Shown piece by piece: positions 44,201 to 52,208 of a DNA stretch of 64,000 nt; positions within the stretch are counted from its first letter, which is position 1; each line of letters begins with the position of its first letter. The notes under the pieces were generated by a model. That model saw nothing but the letters and a program-made list of their open reading frames with translations. It was not told the origin of the DNA and made no database searches. The position numbers were made by a program, and so were the translations under genes. The stretch covers positions 1,302,001 through 1,366,000 of the forward strand of contig NC_015684.1 in NCBI RefSeq assembly GCF_000218565.1, written 5' to 3'. Source of the stretch: Afipia carboxidovorans OM5. GTDB taxonomy: Bacteria > Pseudomonadota > Alphaproteobacteria > Rhizobiales > Xanthobacteraceae.

Positions 44201-44472
44201 TCCTCGGTCTGCGAATAGACGTGCTCGACGCCATCGATGCTCTTGACGATGGTCTCGAGTGGCTCGGTGACGAGCTTGACCGCATCCTCCGCCTTGAGCC
44301 CGTTGGCCTCGACATGGATGTCCACCATCGGCACCGAAATCTGCGGCTCTTCCTCACGCGGCAGCGTGAGGAGGGCAACCAGCCCGAGAGCAAACGCTGC
44401 GAGCAGGAATAGCGGCGTCAGCGGCGAGGCGATGAAGGCACGGGTGAGGTGACCAGCGATTCCGAGCTTCAT
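41251..44472 (-). CDS. RND-family efflux transporter (AcrB-like)
   Basis: A 1073-residue inner-membrane proton-driven pump with about twelve helices and two large periplasmic loops. It begins with the usual first helix region, LTRAFIASPLTPLFLLAAF, and has SIGILVDDAIVVIENI in helix 4, carrying the two aspartates of the proton relay, and FIALAGIIVRNSILLVDFI near the end. The start overlaps the adaptor gene by four bases (ATGA). Substrates cannot be read from sequence. The operon is headed by an ArsR regulator of the persulfide-sensing type, pointing to sulfur compounds, oxidised thiols or biofilm-related molecules rather than antibiotics. Confidence 0.95.
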   Translation of the reverse strand: MKLGIAGHLTRAFIASPLTPLFLLAAFALGLVALLTLPREEEPQISVPMVDIHVEANGLKAEDAVKLVTEPLETIVKSIDGVEHVYSQTEDDGTVVTARFLVGTSADAAILRIHEKIRANMNRIPVGIPEPLIVGRGIDDVAIVVVTLTPTPAAAERWTANDLTRLARELQVEVLKLPDIGLTYIVGDQPEEIRVEPDPERLSLYGITLQQLAAKIAGANRSFQIGRVRERGEQRTLMAGQTLQSLSQIGNLLLTTRDSRPVYVRDVATVVLATEPNEARVTNIRKTAVGLQRAPAVSLAVAKRPGTNAVVIAHNIVERLEQARGQIFPAEVEMSVTRNYGETANEKANELLFHLGLATVSIVILVGFAIGWREALVVAVVIPTTILLTLFASWIMDYTLNRVSLFALIFSIGILVDDAIVVIENIARHWAMNDGRLRRQAAIEAVAEVGNPTIVATLTVVAALLPMLFVSGMMGPYMSPIPANASAAMLFSFFVAVMLTPWLMVRFGGGAPTAAHESQGGWLGRAYVKVADPILRTKKRSWIFLIAVGIVTLASLGLFYTQHVTVKLLPFDNKTDLQVVVDLPKGSSVEDTDRVLQTMVERLAGVTEVVSFQTYAGSAAPFNFNGLVRHYYLRSQPQQGDIAVNLAPKGERSRTSHDIALDLRTRLNGLPLPEGTIVKVVEPPPGPPVLGTLLAEIYGPDPETRRAVAAKVRETFASVPFIVDIEDSFRNRPERVRVSIDQDNLEYYRVEQGDVYDTIRTFGSGTTVGYSHRGGGRQPIPIRIALGKSERVVNPRTLTTPVPANALPGDRAIVELGDVVSVTRERASYPIFRHNGRAAEMVTAELAGTFEAPVYGMLAVSDAIARADWGDVPKPVIALHGQPNDEQHPTLLWDGEWEVTWVTFRDMGAAFAVAILGIYILVVAQFRSFTLPLVILTPIPLTFIGIMLGHWLFGAPFTATSMIGFIALAGIIVRNSILLVDFIRHTRTPGRPLVEALLEAGAIRFKPILLTALAAMIGAAVILTDPIFQGLAISLLFGLASSTALTVIVIPAIYIVLRGERTLRQEPDRLPKA

Positions 44473-45488
44473 GGCTTGCCGCCCGGCAGGGAAATGCGGT
44501 CGCCGTCGCGCAGCCCGGTCAGCACTTCAATGCGCGAGCCGTCATCGGTTCCAATCGTCTCACCGAGGATTACGGCGATTTCGATCGGTCCGTCATCCGT
44601 GATGACGCGGACATAGTCGATGCCGTGGCGTGTCACGATCACCTGTGGCGGAACGGCGAGTACCGAACGTTGCGCGACCGGAATCCACACCAGCGTGCGC
44701 TCGTTGACGAAATAATCGCCAATGCCGTCGACATCGACATCGGCAATGACGCGGCCGTTCGTGATTTCCGGGTAGACCTTGGCGACGCGGCCCGGCCGTG
44801 CTTCGGCGATGTTGCCGCTGGCGGCGGGTGAAAGCCCACGCTGGCCAATGCGTACGAGGGCATCCTGTTTGATCTCTGTAGCATGTCGCTCGGGCAAAGA
44901 CAGCCGCAGGTAGTAACGGCCGCTGGCGATACGCGCGATCTCCTCGCCGGGAAGCACCACCGATCCGAGCGTGATCGGGACGGTCAGCACGCGGCCGTCC
45001 GCCGGAGCGAGCACCTCGCCCTCGCGAGCCCGTTGCTCGATGACAGTTTTCTCGGCTTGTGCGGCGGCAACTTGATTAACGACGACGTCGAGCTGCATCC
45101 TGGCCTGATCGAGGCGAACCTGGGTCCCCGCGCCGCGGGCGAGAAGCTGCTGTGCCCGTTCAAATTCGGCGCGTGCATTTTCCTGCTGCGCATTGAGCGC
45201 CTCGATCTTGGCGTTGGCGGCGTTCAATTCGAGCGCGAGCTTGTCGTCCACAACGATGGCGACAACTTCGCCTTCCTTGACTTGCGTGCCTTCGCTGACC
45301 TTGATCTCGCGTAGCGAACCGCCGATGCGCGCCCGCGCTGGCACGACCCTTCGGCTTTCGACCTGGCCGAACACAGCCTTCATATCCGGCACGGCGATGG
45401 GCCGAACCACATACTCGGCCGCTGCCGACGCGGCGCTGGAGAGCAACGTCAACGCCGTGAGGCAGACAAAGCTGATGCCGCGAGGCAT
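44469..45488 (-). CDS. RND efflux periplasmic adaptor
   Basis: A 339-residue membrane-fusion protein. A signal peptide at about residues 1-27 (ending SAAAE) is followed by a lipoyl half (SEGTQVKEGEVVAIV), a helical hairpin (ELNAANAKIEALNAQQENAR) and the second lipoyl half, LAPADGRVLTVPITLGSVV. The ATG at 45488 has GAAGGAAG upstream; longer frames are shadows of the intergenic region. Together with the RND pump it needs an outer-membrane channel, which is not encoded nearby. Confidence 0.92.
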   Translation of the reverse strand: MPRGISFVCLTALTLLSSAASAAAEYVVRPIAVPDMKAVFGQVESRRVVPARARIGGSLREIKVSEGTQVKEGEVVAIVVDDKLALELNAANAKIEALNAQQENARAEFERAQQLLARGAGTQVRLDQARMQLDVVVNQVAAAQAEKTVIEQRAREGEVLAPADGRVLTVPITLGSVVLPGEEIARIASGRYYLRLSLPERHATEIKQDALVRIGQRGLSPAASGNIAEARPGRVAKVYPEITNGRVIADVDVDGIGDYFVNERTLVWIPVAQRSVLAVPPQVIVTRHGIDYVRVITDDGPIEIAVILGETIGTDDGSRIEVLTGLRDGDRISLPGGKP

Positions 45489-45547
45489 GGTGCTTCCTTC
45501 AGATAAACGGAGCCGTGCGCTGACTATCGCTCGCCGAGCGTGGGCGA

Positions 45548-45751
45548 TCAGTCGAACGCGCATCCGCTTTTTACGCCCAGCATCTTGAAGACTCTGGCTG
45601 CGGGGCAGAAACCGGTCATCGACGCTTGCATGAGGTTCACGCCGACAAAGGCCGCCAAAAGGTACCAATAGGGTGAGAGGTAAAAGCCGAGCGCCAGCGA
45701 CAACAGCACCATGAAGCCGGCAAACAGCATAACGGCACGATCGATAGTCAT
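45548..45751 (-). CDS. DUF2892/YgaP-like small membrane protein
   Basis: A 67-residue protein with one or two membrane helices and the family pattern MTIDRAVMLFAGFMVL, then GVNLMQASMTGFCPAARVF. DUF2892 modules accompany rhodanese and sulfur-handling proteins and often sit in operons controlled by BigR/YgaV-type regulators. The start overlaps the stop of the preceding 37-residue frame (ATGA), with AAGGAG upstream. It lies between the ArsR regulator and the efflux genes. Confidence 0.88.
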   Translation of the reverse strand: MTIDRAVMLFAGFMVLLSLALGFYLSPYWYLLAAFVGVNLMQASMTGFCPAARVFKMLGVKSGCAFD

Positions 45752-45861
45752 TGCTCTACTCCTTGTGAACAGGGTGGCGATTTGCGGAGGGGCGGCGTCC
45801 TCTTATGGATCAGCCTTCGTCCGTAATGCTTCGAGAGCTTTGCAATGGTCGTGCGGCTCAT
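45748..45861 (-). CDS. Very small basic protein, 37 residues, coupled on both sides
   Basis: The frame starts with an ATG that overlaps the ArsR stop (ATGA) and ends with a TGA that overlaps the start of the DUF2892 gene (again ATGA). It encodes a strongly basic peptide (MSRTTIAKLSKHYGRRLIHK first) with no recognised domain. Coupling at both ends and a GAGGCGATC ribosome region support translation, but it may also serve only to carry ribosomes to the next gene. Confidence 0.45.
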   Translation of the reverse strand: MSRTTIAKLSKHYGRRLIHKRTPPLRKSPPCSQGVEQ

Positions 45862-46202
45862 GATCGCCTCTTGCCGTCTCTCGACTTTGATCCAGTGCAA
45901 TATTCCGCATAGAGAGCCTGCATAATGTGGAGCGCAGGCTCGCTGGAGATGCGATACCAAATGGTCTGGCCGTCACGGCGGCTGGCAACGATGCCATCGC
46001 GGCGCAGTAACGATAGATGCTGCGATGCTGTGGAATCGCGGATGTCGAGGAACTCCGCGAGTTGGCCGACCGACTTCTCGCCACCAACGAGTTGGCAGAG
46101 GATGAGGAGACGGTGCTGGTTGGACAGCGTCTTCAACAGCGTGCTGGCCTCGTCGGCGGCCACGCGCATCGCTTCCGGGTCGATCTTCGATTTAATATTC
46201 AT
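45858..46202 (-). CDS. ArsR-family regulator, BigR/SqrR/YgaV-like persulfide sensor
   Basis: A 114-residue winged-helix repressor. The DNA-binding helices read EFLDIRDSTASQHLSLLRRD. Cysteines at positions 36 (LLILCQLVGG) and 102 (YAEYC) are 66 residues apart, the same spacing as the redox pair of BigR and SqrR, which form a tetrasulfide or disulfide and release DNA. No CxC metal site typical of ArsR/SmtB is seen. The ATG at 46202 gives the normal family length; the longer frame runs through the promoter. It heads the operon with DUF2892 and RND genes and probably represses it. Confidence 0.9.
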   Translation of the reverse strand: MNIKSKIDPEAMRVAADEASTLLKTLSNQHRLLILCQLVGGEKSVGQLAEFLDIRDSTASQHLSLLRRDGIVASRRDGQTIWYRISSEPALHIMQALYAEYCTGSKSRDGKRRS

Positions 46203-46230
46203 ATTTACGAATATACGAATATTTGAATAT
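46195..46230. promoter_or_regulatory. Candidate ArsR/BigR-like operator, AT-rich inverted and direct repeats
   Basis: ATATTC (46195-46200) and GAATAT (46209-46214) form an inverted repeat over the regulator's own start codon. Two further GAATAT copies follow at 46217 and 46225. AT-rich dyads of this sort are typical operators for the family. Confidence 0.5.
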
Positions 46231-46479
46231 ATAGCAAGTGCTAAAGCGGGACGCACGTGCTGCCTCGCCACGAGCGGGGCGGAACACCGACTACGTGACG
46301 CGCAATATGATTGGATTGAAGAGGCTTTGGCCGAATTCGGTCCCGATGCCTCAGGAGGCTTTACCTGCCGCAGAACAGCCTGTTGGTGATGGCGTCCTAC
46401 TCGTGGCTGTCGGTCTGAGAACATCAACTAGCGAGGTAGTCGGCAGGCCGGTGCGTTGCCTTGTTGCTTCCTAGGGAGC

Positions 46480-46505
46480 GTATGACCCGACTTCTCGGGT
46501 CATAC
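46480..46505. other. Perfect 11-pair hairpin downstream of the chemoreceptor gene
   Basis: GTATGACCCGA and TCGGGTCATAC enclose a CTTC loop. A second smaller hairpin, GGAGACA-AATTA-TGTCTCC, lies at 46542-46560. They sit after the stop of the minus-strand chemoreceptor gene and may end its transcript, although no clear U-tract follows. The rest of 46231-46583 shows no gene. Confidence 0.45.
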
Positions 46506-46583
46506 ACAAGGTCGGTAGCCTGGGATCATCCTCGTTATTCTGGAGACAAATTATGTCTCCCGACTTGATCCCGGCAAAGGTGG

Positions 46584-48263
46584 TTATGCTGCTCCGGAAG
46601 CAATTTTGGAGGCCTCAGCGGCGGCATGTTGAATGCTGTTGGACATCTCGTTTGTCACGGCGCTCTGCTCTTCAATGGCCGCCGCGGTGGACGTGACATA
46701 CTCGCTGACATTGTTGATCGCAGTCTTTATGGCACTCAGCACCGCGACCACGTCGCTGGAGATGCCATTGAGACTATCGATCTCAGCGGCGATTTTATCG
46801 GTTGCCTGCTTGGCTTGATTGGCAAGATTCTTGACTTCCGACGCGACCACGGCAAAGCCGCGACCCGCTTCGCCAGCGCGAGCGGACTCGATCGTGGCAT
46901 TCAGAGCCAGCAAATTGATCTGACCCGTAATGTCGTGAATGAGCTGAACGATCCCGCTCATCGATTGGGTTGCTTCCGTCAGACGAAGAGCTTGCGTATC
47001 CGCGAGGACAACTTGTTCGACCGCGCCCGTGGCTGTGCTGCGTGATTTGACCATGGCTTCCGAGATCTCGCGAACCGATGCGCTGAGTTCTTCGGAGCCT
47101 GCCGCAACCGACTCCATCATGGACCTGACCCGCTCATTGCCAATCCGGACGAGAACCTGCCGGGTCACGTCTGCGGCGTATTTGACGACCTTAAAGGGCT
47201 TGCCGTTGAGGTCGAGGATGGGGTTGTAGGAAGCCTGGATATAGATCTCCTTACCATCCTTGCGGATCCGCTTGAACTCTGCGGATTTATATTCGCCGCG
47301 ATTAAGCGCCGTCCAGAATTCACGATAGGAGTCGGAATTTCGCTCGTCAGCATCGACGAAGATGCTGTGATGCCTGTTCTGGATTTCCGGAAGAGTATAA
47401 CCGACGGCATGCAGGAAGTTTTCGTTGGCGGTGACAATCGTGCCGTCCATATTGAATGTGATCACGGCCTGTGACTTGCCAATCGCCTCGATCTGCCCGG
47501 CAAAATCGGCGTTCTTCAACTTGCTGGCGGTCACATCCGTGGCGAATTTTACGACCCCAAAAGGCCGCCCCTTCTCGTCCATGATCGGATTGTAGGACGC
47601 AAGGATCCAGACTTCCTTGCCGCCTTTCCCGATGCGCTTGAACTCGCCGCTGACATAATCTCCGCGGTTAAGCTTGGCCCAGAACTCACGATACGCATCG
47701 GTGTCGCGCTCCGATGATGAGACGAACATGCTGTGATGCTTGCCTTGAATGTCGCCAAGCGTGTAGCCGAGCGCATCAAGGAAATTCTGGTTGGCGGTTA
47801 GAATGGTGCCATCCAGATCGAATTCGATGACCGCTTGAGTTTTGTTGATGGCATCGAGTTTTGTAGTCTCTTTTCTGTTGGAATTCTGTTTCTGTGCGAT
47901 GTCGGTCGCAATTTCCACCACTCCGCTTAACCGCTTATCGCGACCCATAATTGGGTTGTAGGACGCTTCGATCCAAAGCTCGCGACCGTCCTTGGTCAAC
48001 CGCCTGCACCGGATGGTGCGGGATTCGCTGCGCTTCAATGCAGCCCACAGGTCCTTGTATTCGGTATCATCACGCTGGTCGGCCGGCAGAACCGACGAAT
48101 GATGTTTGCCTTGAATATCCTCGAGGCTGCAGCCGAACGTATCGAGAAATTTCTTGTTGGCTGTGATGATCAGGCCATCCATGTTGAATTCGATGATGGT
48201 GTGCGACTGACCGATCGCTTCGATTTGCGCATGAGAGTCAGTGTGAGATTTACGAGAAAACAT
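46584..48263 (-). CDS. Soluble methyl-accepting chemotaxis protein with three tandem PAS domains
   Basis: A 559-residue chemoreceptor without membrane segments. Three PAS/PAC units (about residues 10-120, 130-245 and 255-370) repeat the pattern [35 protein letters not shown] and ASYNPI. The signalling domain has the highly conserved tip [20 protein letters not shown]. The protein would sense a cytoplasmic cue such as oxygen or redox state through its PAS domains and act on a CheA/CheW complex. No che genes are nearby. The very similar units point to recent internal duplication. Confidence 0.93.
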   Translation of the reverse strand: MFSRKSHTDSHAQIEAIGQSHTIIEFNMDGLIITANKKFLDTFGCSLEDIQGKHHSSVLPADQRDDTEYKDLWAALKRSESRTIRCRRLTKDGRELWIEASYNPIMGRDKRLSGVVEIATDIAQKQNSNRKETTKLDAINKTQAVIEFDLDGTILTANQNFLDALGYTLGDIQGKHHSMFVSSSERDTDAYREFWAKLNRGDYVSGEFKRIGKGGKEVWILASYNPIMDEKGRPFGVVKFATDVTASKLKNADFAGQIEAIGKSQAVITFNMDGTIVTANENFLHAVGYTLPEIQNRHHSIFVDADERNSDSYREFWTALNRGEYKSAEFKRIRKDGKEIYIQASYNPILDLNGKPFKVVKYAADVTRQVLVRIGNERVRSMMESVAAGSEELSASVREISEAMVKSRSTATGAVEQVVLADTQALRLTEATQSMSGIVQLIHDITGQINLLALNATIESARAGEAGRGFAVVASEVKNLANQAKQATDKIAAEIDSLNGISSDVVAVLSAIKTAINNVSEYVTSTAAAIEEQSAVTNEMSNSIQHAAAEASKIASGAA

Positions 48264-48329
48264 TGCTGTTCCTTGTGATTCTATGGCGTTTGGGAATTTT
48301 CGAGAAAACTGGAGAGTGGAGTGACGGCT

Positions 48330-48701
48330 TCAGCTCGGGAAAGTTTGAGAGGGGATCGAAGTTGAAGGCGGCAGAGCGGTTTCTGCTGGATCCGATATGC
48401 GCGCGGTGTTCGCAGGAGCTAGTTCCTGCAAAAGCGAGCAGAGGGTTCTGTTTGCTGTTTGAATGTCAGTAACGACGCTGATCTGGCTGTGTCGCAGAGA
48501 GCTTTGATCCTCAATGGAGATAGCCCCCTCCGAGAGGACGTGCTCCATCTCCAGGTAGAAGTGCTCGAGCTCCTGCATCAGCGCGTTGAGCCCTTCGACC
48601 AGCGAACCGAGGGTTTGGTTGTTGGGGAAGGCAGATTGCGGAAGGATGTGGTCGGACGCGTCGTTTCTCTTGGCTAAAAAATTAAAGATAGTCGCAGTCA
48701 T
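48330..48701 (-). CDS. Hypothetical helical protein, 123 residues
   Basis: A soluble protein beginning MTATIFNFLAKRNDASDHIL with a central, strongly helical stretch (LVEGLNALMQELEHFYLEME) and a serine/proline-rich tail. There is no recognised domain. It lies 66 bases upstream of the chemoreceptor gene on the same strand, so it may be co-transcribed and work with it. The ribosome site is weak; the ATG at 48701 was chosen to exclude the frame's leader-like extension. Confidence 0.55.
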   Translation of the reverse strand: MTATIFNFLAKRNDASDHILPQSAFPNNQTLGSLVEGLNALMQELEHFYLEMEHVLSEGAISIEDQSSLRHSQISVVTDIQTANRTLCSLLQELAPANTARISDPAETALPPSTSIPSQTFPS

Positions 48702-49069
48702 GAAATGGCTCTGCCTCGCTGTGTGTGCCGCATGTCGTCCCGCAGGAAGGAGCGGAACAACGAGGCCTAGAAAACGCAAACAGCGTTAAGTTTCGCGGCT
48801 GAGAGCCAGTTTGCCGATTTTAGGATTTTGTTAAGGAAGGTTAAGAAAATTAAAGAGTGCGTTCATCTAGATTAACAGCGCGCCTAAAAGCGGCGATAGA
48901 TCAGCGGGAAATAGATACCGTGGGCTTGGCGGGTGGCGAGTAGGAGATGCCACTTCATTAAGAGAATTAACCGGAGTAAACAAAACATTTAGTTGAGTTG
49001 AGAGACGATTAGATACGTTTGAAATATATTTTAAATAATTTCTCAAACCGCATCGAGGAGTAGGCATGA
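48702..49069. other. AT-rich divergent promoter region
   Basis: About 370 bases, unusually AT-rich for the window, between the minus-strand helical protein and the plus-strand globin-coupled sensor. An ATG at 49066 behind GAGGAG opens an eight-codon frame that overlaps the true GTG start at 49070. Nothing else could be supported. Confidence 0.5.
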
Positions 49070-50461
49070 GTGAATACGCAGAATCAAAGTGAGAATCTGA
49101 GCGCCTCCGAGGAAATGGAGGCGATCGAAGCGGAATTAAAGGAAGTCTATCGCGTCACACCTTCCAGCGTTCGGACTACTGTCTACGACGTTATTAGGCG
49201 GACATCTGCCGAGTTCACCGATCAATTTTATGATGTGGTGATTAATCAGCCGGGCGCGCATTTTTTCCTCGACCATCAACTTGTGAATGAGCGCCTCCAT
49301 CGAGCGATGAAGGAGTGGCTCGATGACTTGTTCAAGCGTGATGGCATTGAAGCCAAGTCTTTTATCCGGAGGCAGCAGCAGGTTGGCTGGGTCCATGCGC
49401 GTATAAAGGTGCCGGAGCGATTGGTATCGCGAGGTTTTCGCGAGCTGAAGCGAAATATTATCATCAGCCTGCGCGGAACGCGCCTGTCGCGTGAAGACCT
49501 TTCTGCCGCTATCTATTTTGTCTCTGCTTTGCTCGATCTCGGTTTCGACGTGATGACGTGCGCTTACATTGATCGCTCTGAGCGAAGCGTACGGTCGGAT
49601 GAAGCATTTCGGCTCTTTTCTTTGGGCCAAAATCTCGTGACGGAGCGTGAGCGCCAGCGCGCATCTCTTTCAGAGTGGGCTCAGTCGTTCTTTTTCACCC
49701 TACAGGTGGGCACGAGCCCTCTTACTTTTGTTCCGATATCGCAATCAGATTTTGGTTTGTGGGTATTTCATCGTGCCATTTTATTGTTTGATCGCTCCTC
49801 CGAGTACGAGCGGCTCATTGATGCTATAAAGAATGTCGAACAGATTTCTGAACTGGTGACGTTTTCTCCGCCTCAACAGCGGATCGATTATTTACGGAAG
49901 ATCAAAGCGGCAATTGGTGAAATCAATTCACTCCTCGCTCTCTTGTTCGACAATTCGCTGGAGGCGCAGGGTGCGCGCGATACGTTGACGCAGCTTCTCA
50001 ATCGGAAATTCGTCAACACGGTGATCTCCGCGGAGATCACCGCGCAGAAGGTGTCGACTCATCCATTTTCAGTGCTGATGATCGAGATTGATCGATTCGA
50101 TCAGCTGCGATCCCGTTTGGGCGAGACGGGCGGTGACATAATTGTTCAGCGCACCGCGCAACTGATTTTTGACTCGACCCGCACAAGCGACAGCGTCTTC
50201 AGTATGGGGCGCGAGACGTTTTTGGTCGTCTATGTCGAGGCGAATCTATTGGCTGCAAAGCAGCTCGCTAAATTTATTACGGATCGATATGCAACGACCC
50301 ATTTCAGCGTGAACGGGGAAACGGTGCTGGACTGCTCACTCAGCGTAGGGGTTGTCGAATATGACGGTCATCCCGATCCTCGAGAACTGGTCAACCGGGC
50401 GCAGCGTGTCTTGTTGGAGGAGAAGAAGATAAAGCGCGATACTCCGCACTCCAATCCGTGA
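49070..50461 (+). CDS. Globin-coupled sensor with middle domain and degenerate GGDEF domain (DosC-like)
   Basis: A 463-residue cytoplasmic protein. The N-terminal sensor globin (about residues 25-170) keeps the heme-binding segment QVGWVHARI with His109 as proximal ligand, so it should bind oxygen. A helical middle domain follows, then a GGDEF-like domain from about 300 (DTLTQLLNRKFV). Its active-site signature is GRETF (Gly380-Phe384) in place of GGDEF or GGEEF, so diguanylate cyclase activity is doubtful. The GTG at 49070 is preceded by GAGGAG. It may work as an oxygen-dependent effector or binding partner rather than a cyclase. Confidence 0.88.
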   Translation: MNTQNQSENLSASEEMEAIEAELKEVYRVTPSSVRTTVYDVIRRTSAEFTDQFYDVVINQPGAHFFLDHQLVNERLHRAMKEWLDDLFKRDGIEAKSFIRRQQQVGWVHARIKVPERLVSRGFRELKRNIIISLRGTRLSREDLSAAIYFVSALLDLGFDVMTCAYIDRSERSVRSDEAFRLFSLGQNLVTERERQRASLSEWAQSFFFTLQVGTSPLTFVPISQSDFGLWVFHRAILLFDRSSEYERLIDAIKNVEQISELVTFSPPQQRIDYLRKIKAAIGEINSLLALLFDNSLEAQGARDTLTQLLNRKFVNTVISAEITAQKVSTHPFSVLMIEIDRFDQLRSRLGETGGDIIVQRTAQLIFDSTRTSDSVFSMGRETFLVVYVEANLLAAKQLAKFITDRYATTHFSVNGETVLDCSLSVGVVEYDGHPDPRELVNRAQRVLLEEKKIKRDTPHSNP

Positions 50462-50595
50462 GCGATTTCATTAGCTCATGTTGGCGTATTTTTTGACGGC
50501 GGTATTTTTATTAGTCTTGCTAGCTGCGAATTTCAGATCCACATTATGTATAGGCATTTATAGGCGTAATTTCTTATTTTGTCGCCGCTTGCCGG

Positions 50596-50630
50596 AGATG
50601 CACCTGAGCACAATGCTCAGGTGCATCTTC
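50596..50630. terminator. Hairpin terminator between convergent genes
   Basis: GATGCACCTGAGCA pairs with TGCTCAGGTGCATC, a perfect 14-pair stem with a three-base loop. A short T-rich stretch follows on the plus strand (TTCGTCAGTCCGTTTTTT). It separates the globin sensor from the MocR gene. Confidence 0.65.
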
Positions 50631-50659
50631 GTCAGTCCGTTTTTTCGTCTGACGTAACA

Positions 50660-52006
50660 CTAAGCGCTACGCTGCACGCGTGCTCCGTGTTGCTGAATGC
50701 TGGATAAGAGTTTTGCAAACTCGACCGATTGCGATTTGGTGATTGTACTTGTGGTCAATCGGATTCCCGGAGGGCTGTTCAGCCTGAAGATCGATCCAGT
50801 TCTGACGATCCATCCGGCTTCCATCAACCGTTGGGCGGTGAACTGTTCGTGCTCGACTGGAATCCAGACATTGATGCCGTCTGCTCCGTGGCTCTCGATG
50901 CCGAACTTGGCGAGCGTTTGAACGAAGGTCTCCCGCCGCTTTTTGTACAGCTCTGAGGCCTTGCGTATCGTTGCCTCGTAATCGGCTGCGCTGGTTGTCG
51001 CAAGCAACGTCTTCTGAAGAATGCTGCTGACCCAGCGATAGGTAAACGCGCTCAATCCAATGACCTTGGGTCCAAGCTCTTTGCTGGAGTTTACAAAGGC
51101 GAGACGCATATCAGCGCCGACGTATTTCGAGACTGACCGGATGACGCCCCAATTGGGGCGATCGTCCGAGACCAGTGTGACGGGTTTAAATTGTGAGAGT
51201 GCTGAAAAATGGTCGTCTTCGATAATGAGGACATCCTTGTAGCGTGCGATGACTGCTGCAAGCTCTTTTTGGCGGGCCGTCGACCATGAGCCGCCGTAAG
51301 GGTTTTGTGCGCGCGGTGTCAGGATGGCAGCTTTAACGCCGCTCTTGAGCGCCTGGTCGAGAGATTGAGGAATCGCGCCTTCATCGTCGACCGCGACCGG
51401 AACAGGCTGGTAGCCGAGTTCGCGCAATAACCCCAAGGTTGTCATGAAGCAGGGGTCTTCGACGGCGATCGGGGATCTTTTCGGAAGGGTTGCCCGTAAG
51501 ACGACAGCGATGGCGTCGAAAGTGCCGTTCGAGATCCAGATATCGCCGATGGGTATGCTGTCCTGGCGAAACTGCTGAGTGGCGTATTCGAGAAGCGCCG
51601 GTTCATCGGGGGCGTCGTCGTAGTCGCGGTGGCGCCATTGGCAGCGCTGCAAGGCTCCGAAAACGTCGGGAAGAAGCTGAGGGTCGGGGTTGCCCGCTCC
51701 CATATCGTAAATGAAAGGAGGGGGTTTCGTGGCGCCCATACCGGGAGTTGCCACGCGGCTGCCTTGGCGCCCACGCCCTTCGATAAGGCCGGCATCGGAA
51801 AGCTGTCGGTAGGCAGAGGCAACGGTATTGCGGTTCACGCCCAGTTTGTCTGCCAATGTCCTGATCGGCGGGAGGGCTTCGCCCGCGGCAAAGGTGCCGC
51901 GTCGAATGGCGGCCTCGAGACTGCTCATGATCTGCATAGCTGTCCGGCCGGTGACGACCCCATCAGAGGCGGTTGGCTTTGTTTGCACGGATAATGTCTT
52001 TGCCAT
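50660..52006 (-). CDS. MocR-type GntR regulator with aminotransferase-like domain
   Basis: About 448 residues. An N-terminal GntR winged helix (about residues 20-85) includes LPPIRTLADKLGVNRNTVAS. A fold-type I aminotransferase domain follows, with the PLP-binding lysine in VSKYVGADMRLA and the NPYGG-type segment QNPYGGSWS. Such regulators sense amino-acid or vitamin B6-related compounds through PLP. The ATG at 52006 is preferred; an in-frame GTG at 52063 would add 19 residues. It is divergent from a DJ-1/PfpI gene, its likely target. Confidence 0.9.
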   Translation of the reverse strand: MAKTLSVQTKPTASDGVVTGRTAMQIMSSLEAAIRRGTFAAGEALPPIRTLADKLGVNRNTVASAYRQLSDAGLIEGRGRQGSRVATPGMGATKPPPFIYDMGAGNPDPQLLPDVFGALQRCQWRHRDYDDAPDEPALLEYATQQFRQDSIPIGDIWISNGTFDAIAVVLRATLPKRSPIAVEDPCFMTTLGLLRELGYQPVPVAVDDEGAIPQSLDQALKSGVKAAILTPRAQNPYGGSWSTARQKELAAVIARYKDVLIIEDDHFSALSQFKPVTLVSDDRPNWGVIRSVSKYVGADMRLAFVNSSKELGPKVIGLSAFTYRWVSSILQKTLLATTSAADYEATIRKASELYKKRRETFVQTLAKFGIESHGADGINVWIPVEHEQFTAQRLMEAGWIVRTGSIFRLNSPPGIRLTTSTITKSQSVEFAKLLSSIQQHGARVQRSA

Positions 52007-52208
52007 TGCTGACATCTCTTGGCTGGAGAGGAGCGAGTCGTGAGACCCATCGAGTAACGCCACTGTTCCGAACGCTCTCTATGACAAAATCTCGAGTTTC
52101 TTGAGAATTGTCCAGACAAAATATAATTTGATCTATTTATGTCTTGATGCAGGTTATTTGTCTGCTAGAACCAACCGGAAGCCGAACCGCCGCAACAGGA
52201 GAAGCACC

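Noticed and set aside
46238..46474. Short plus-strand frame upstream of the ArsR gene
   Set aside because: No ribosome site, no recognised content, and it overlaps the promoter region of the regulator.
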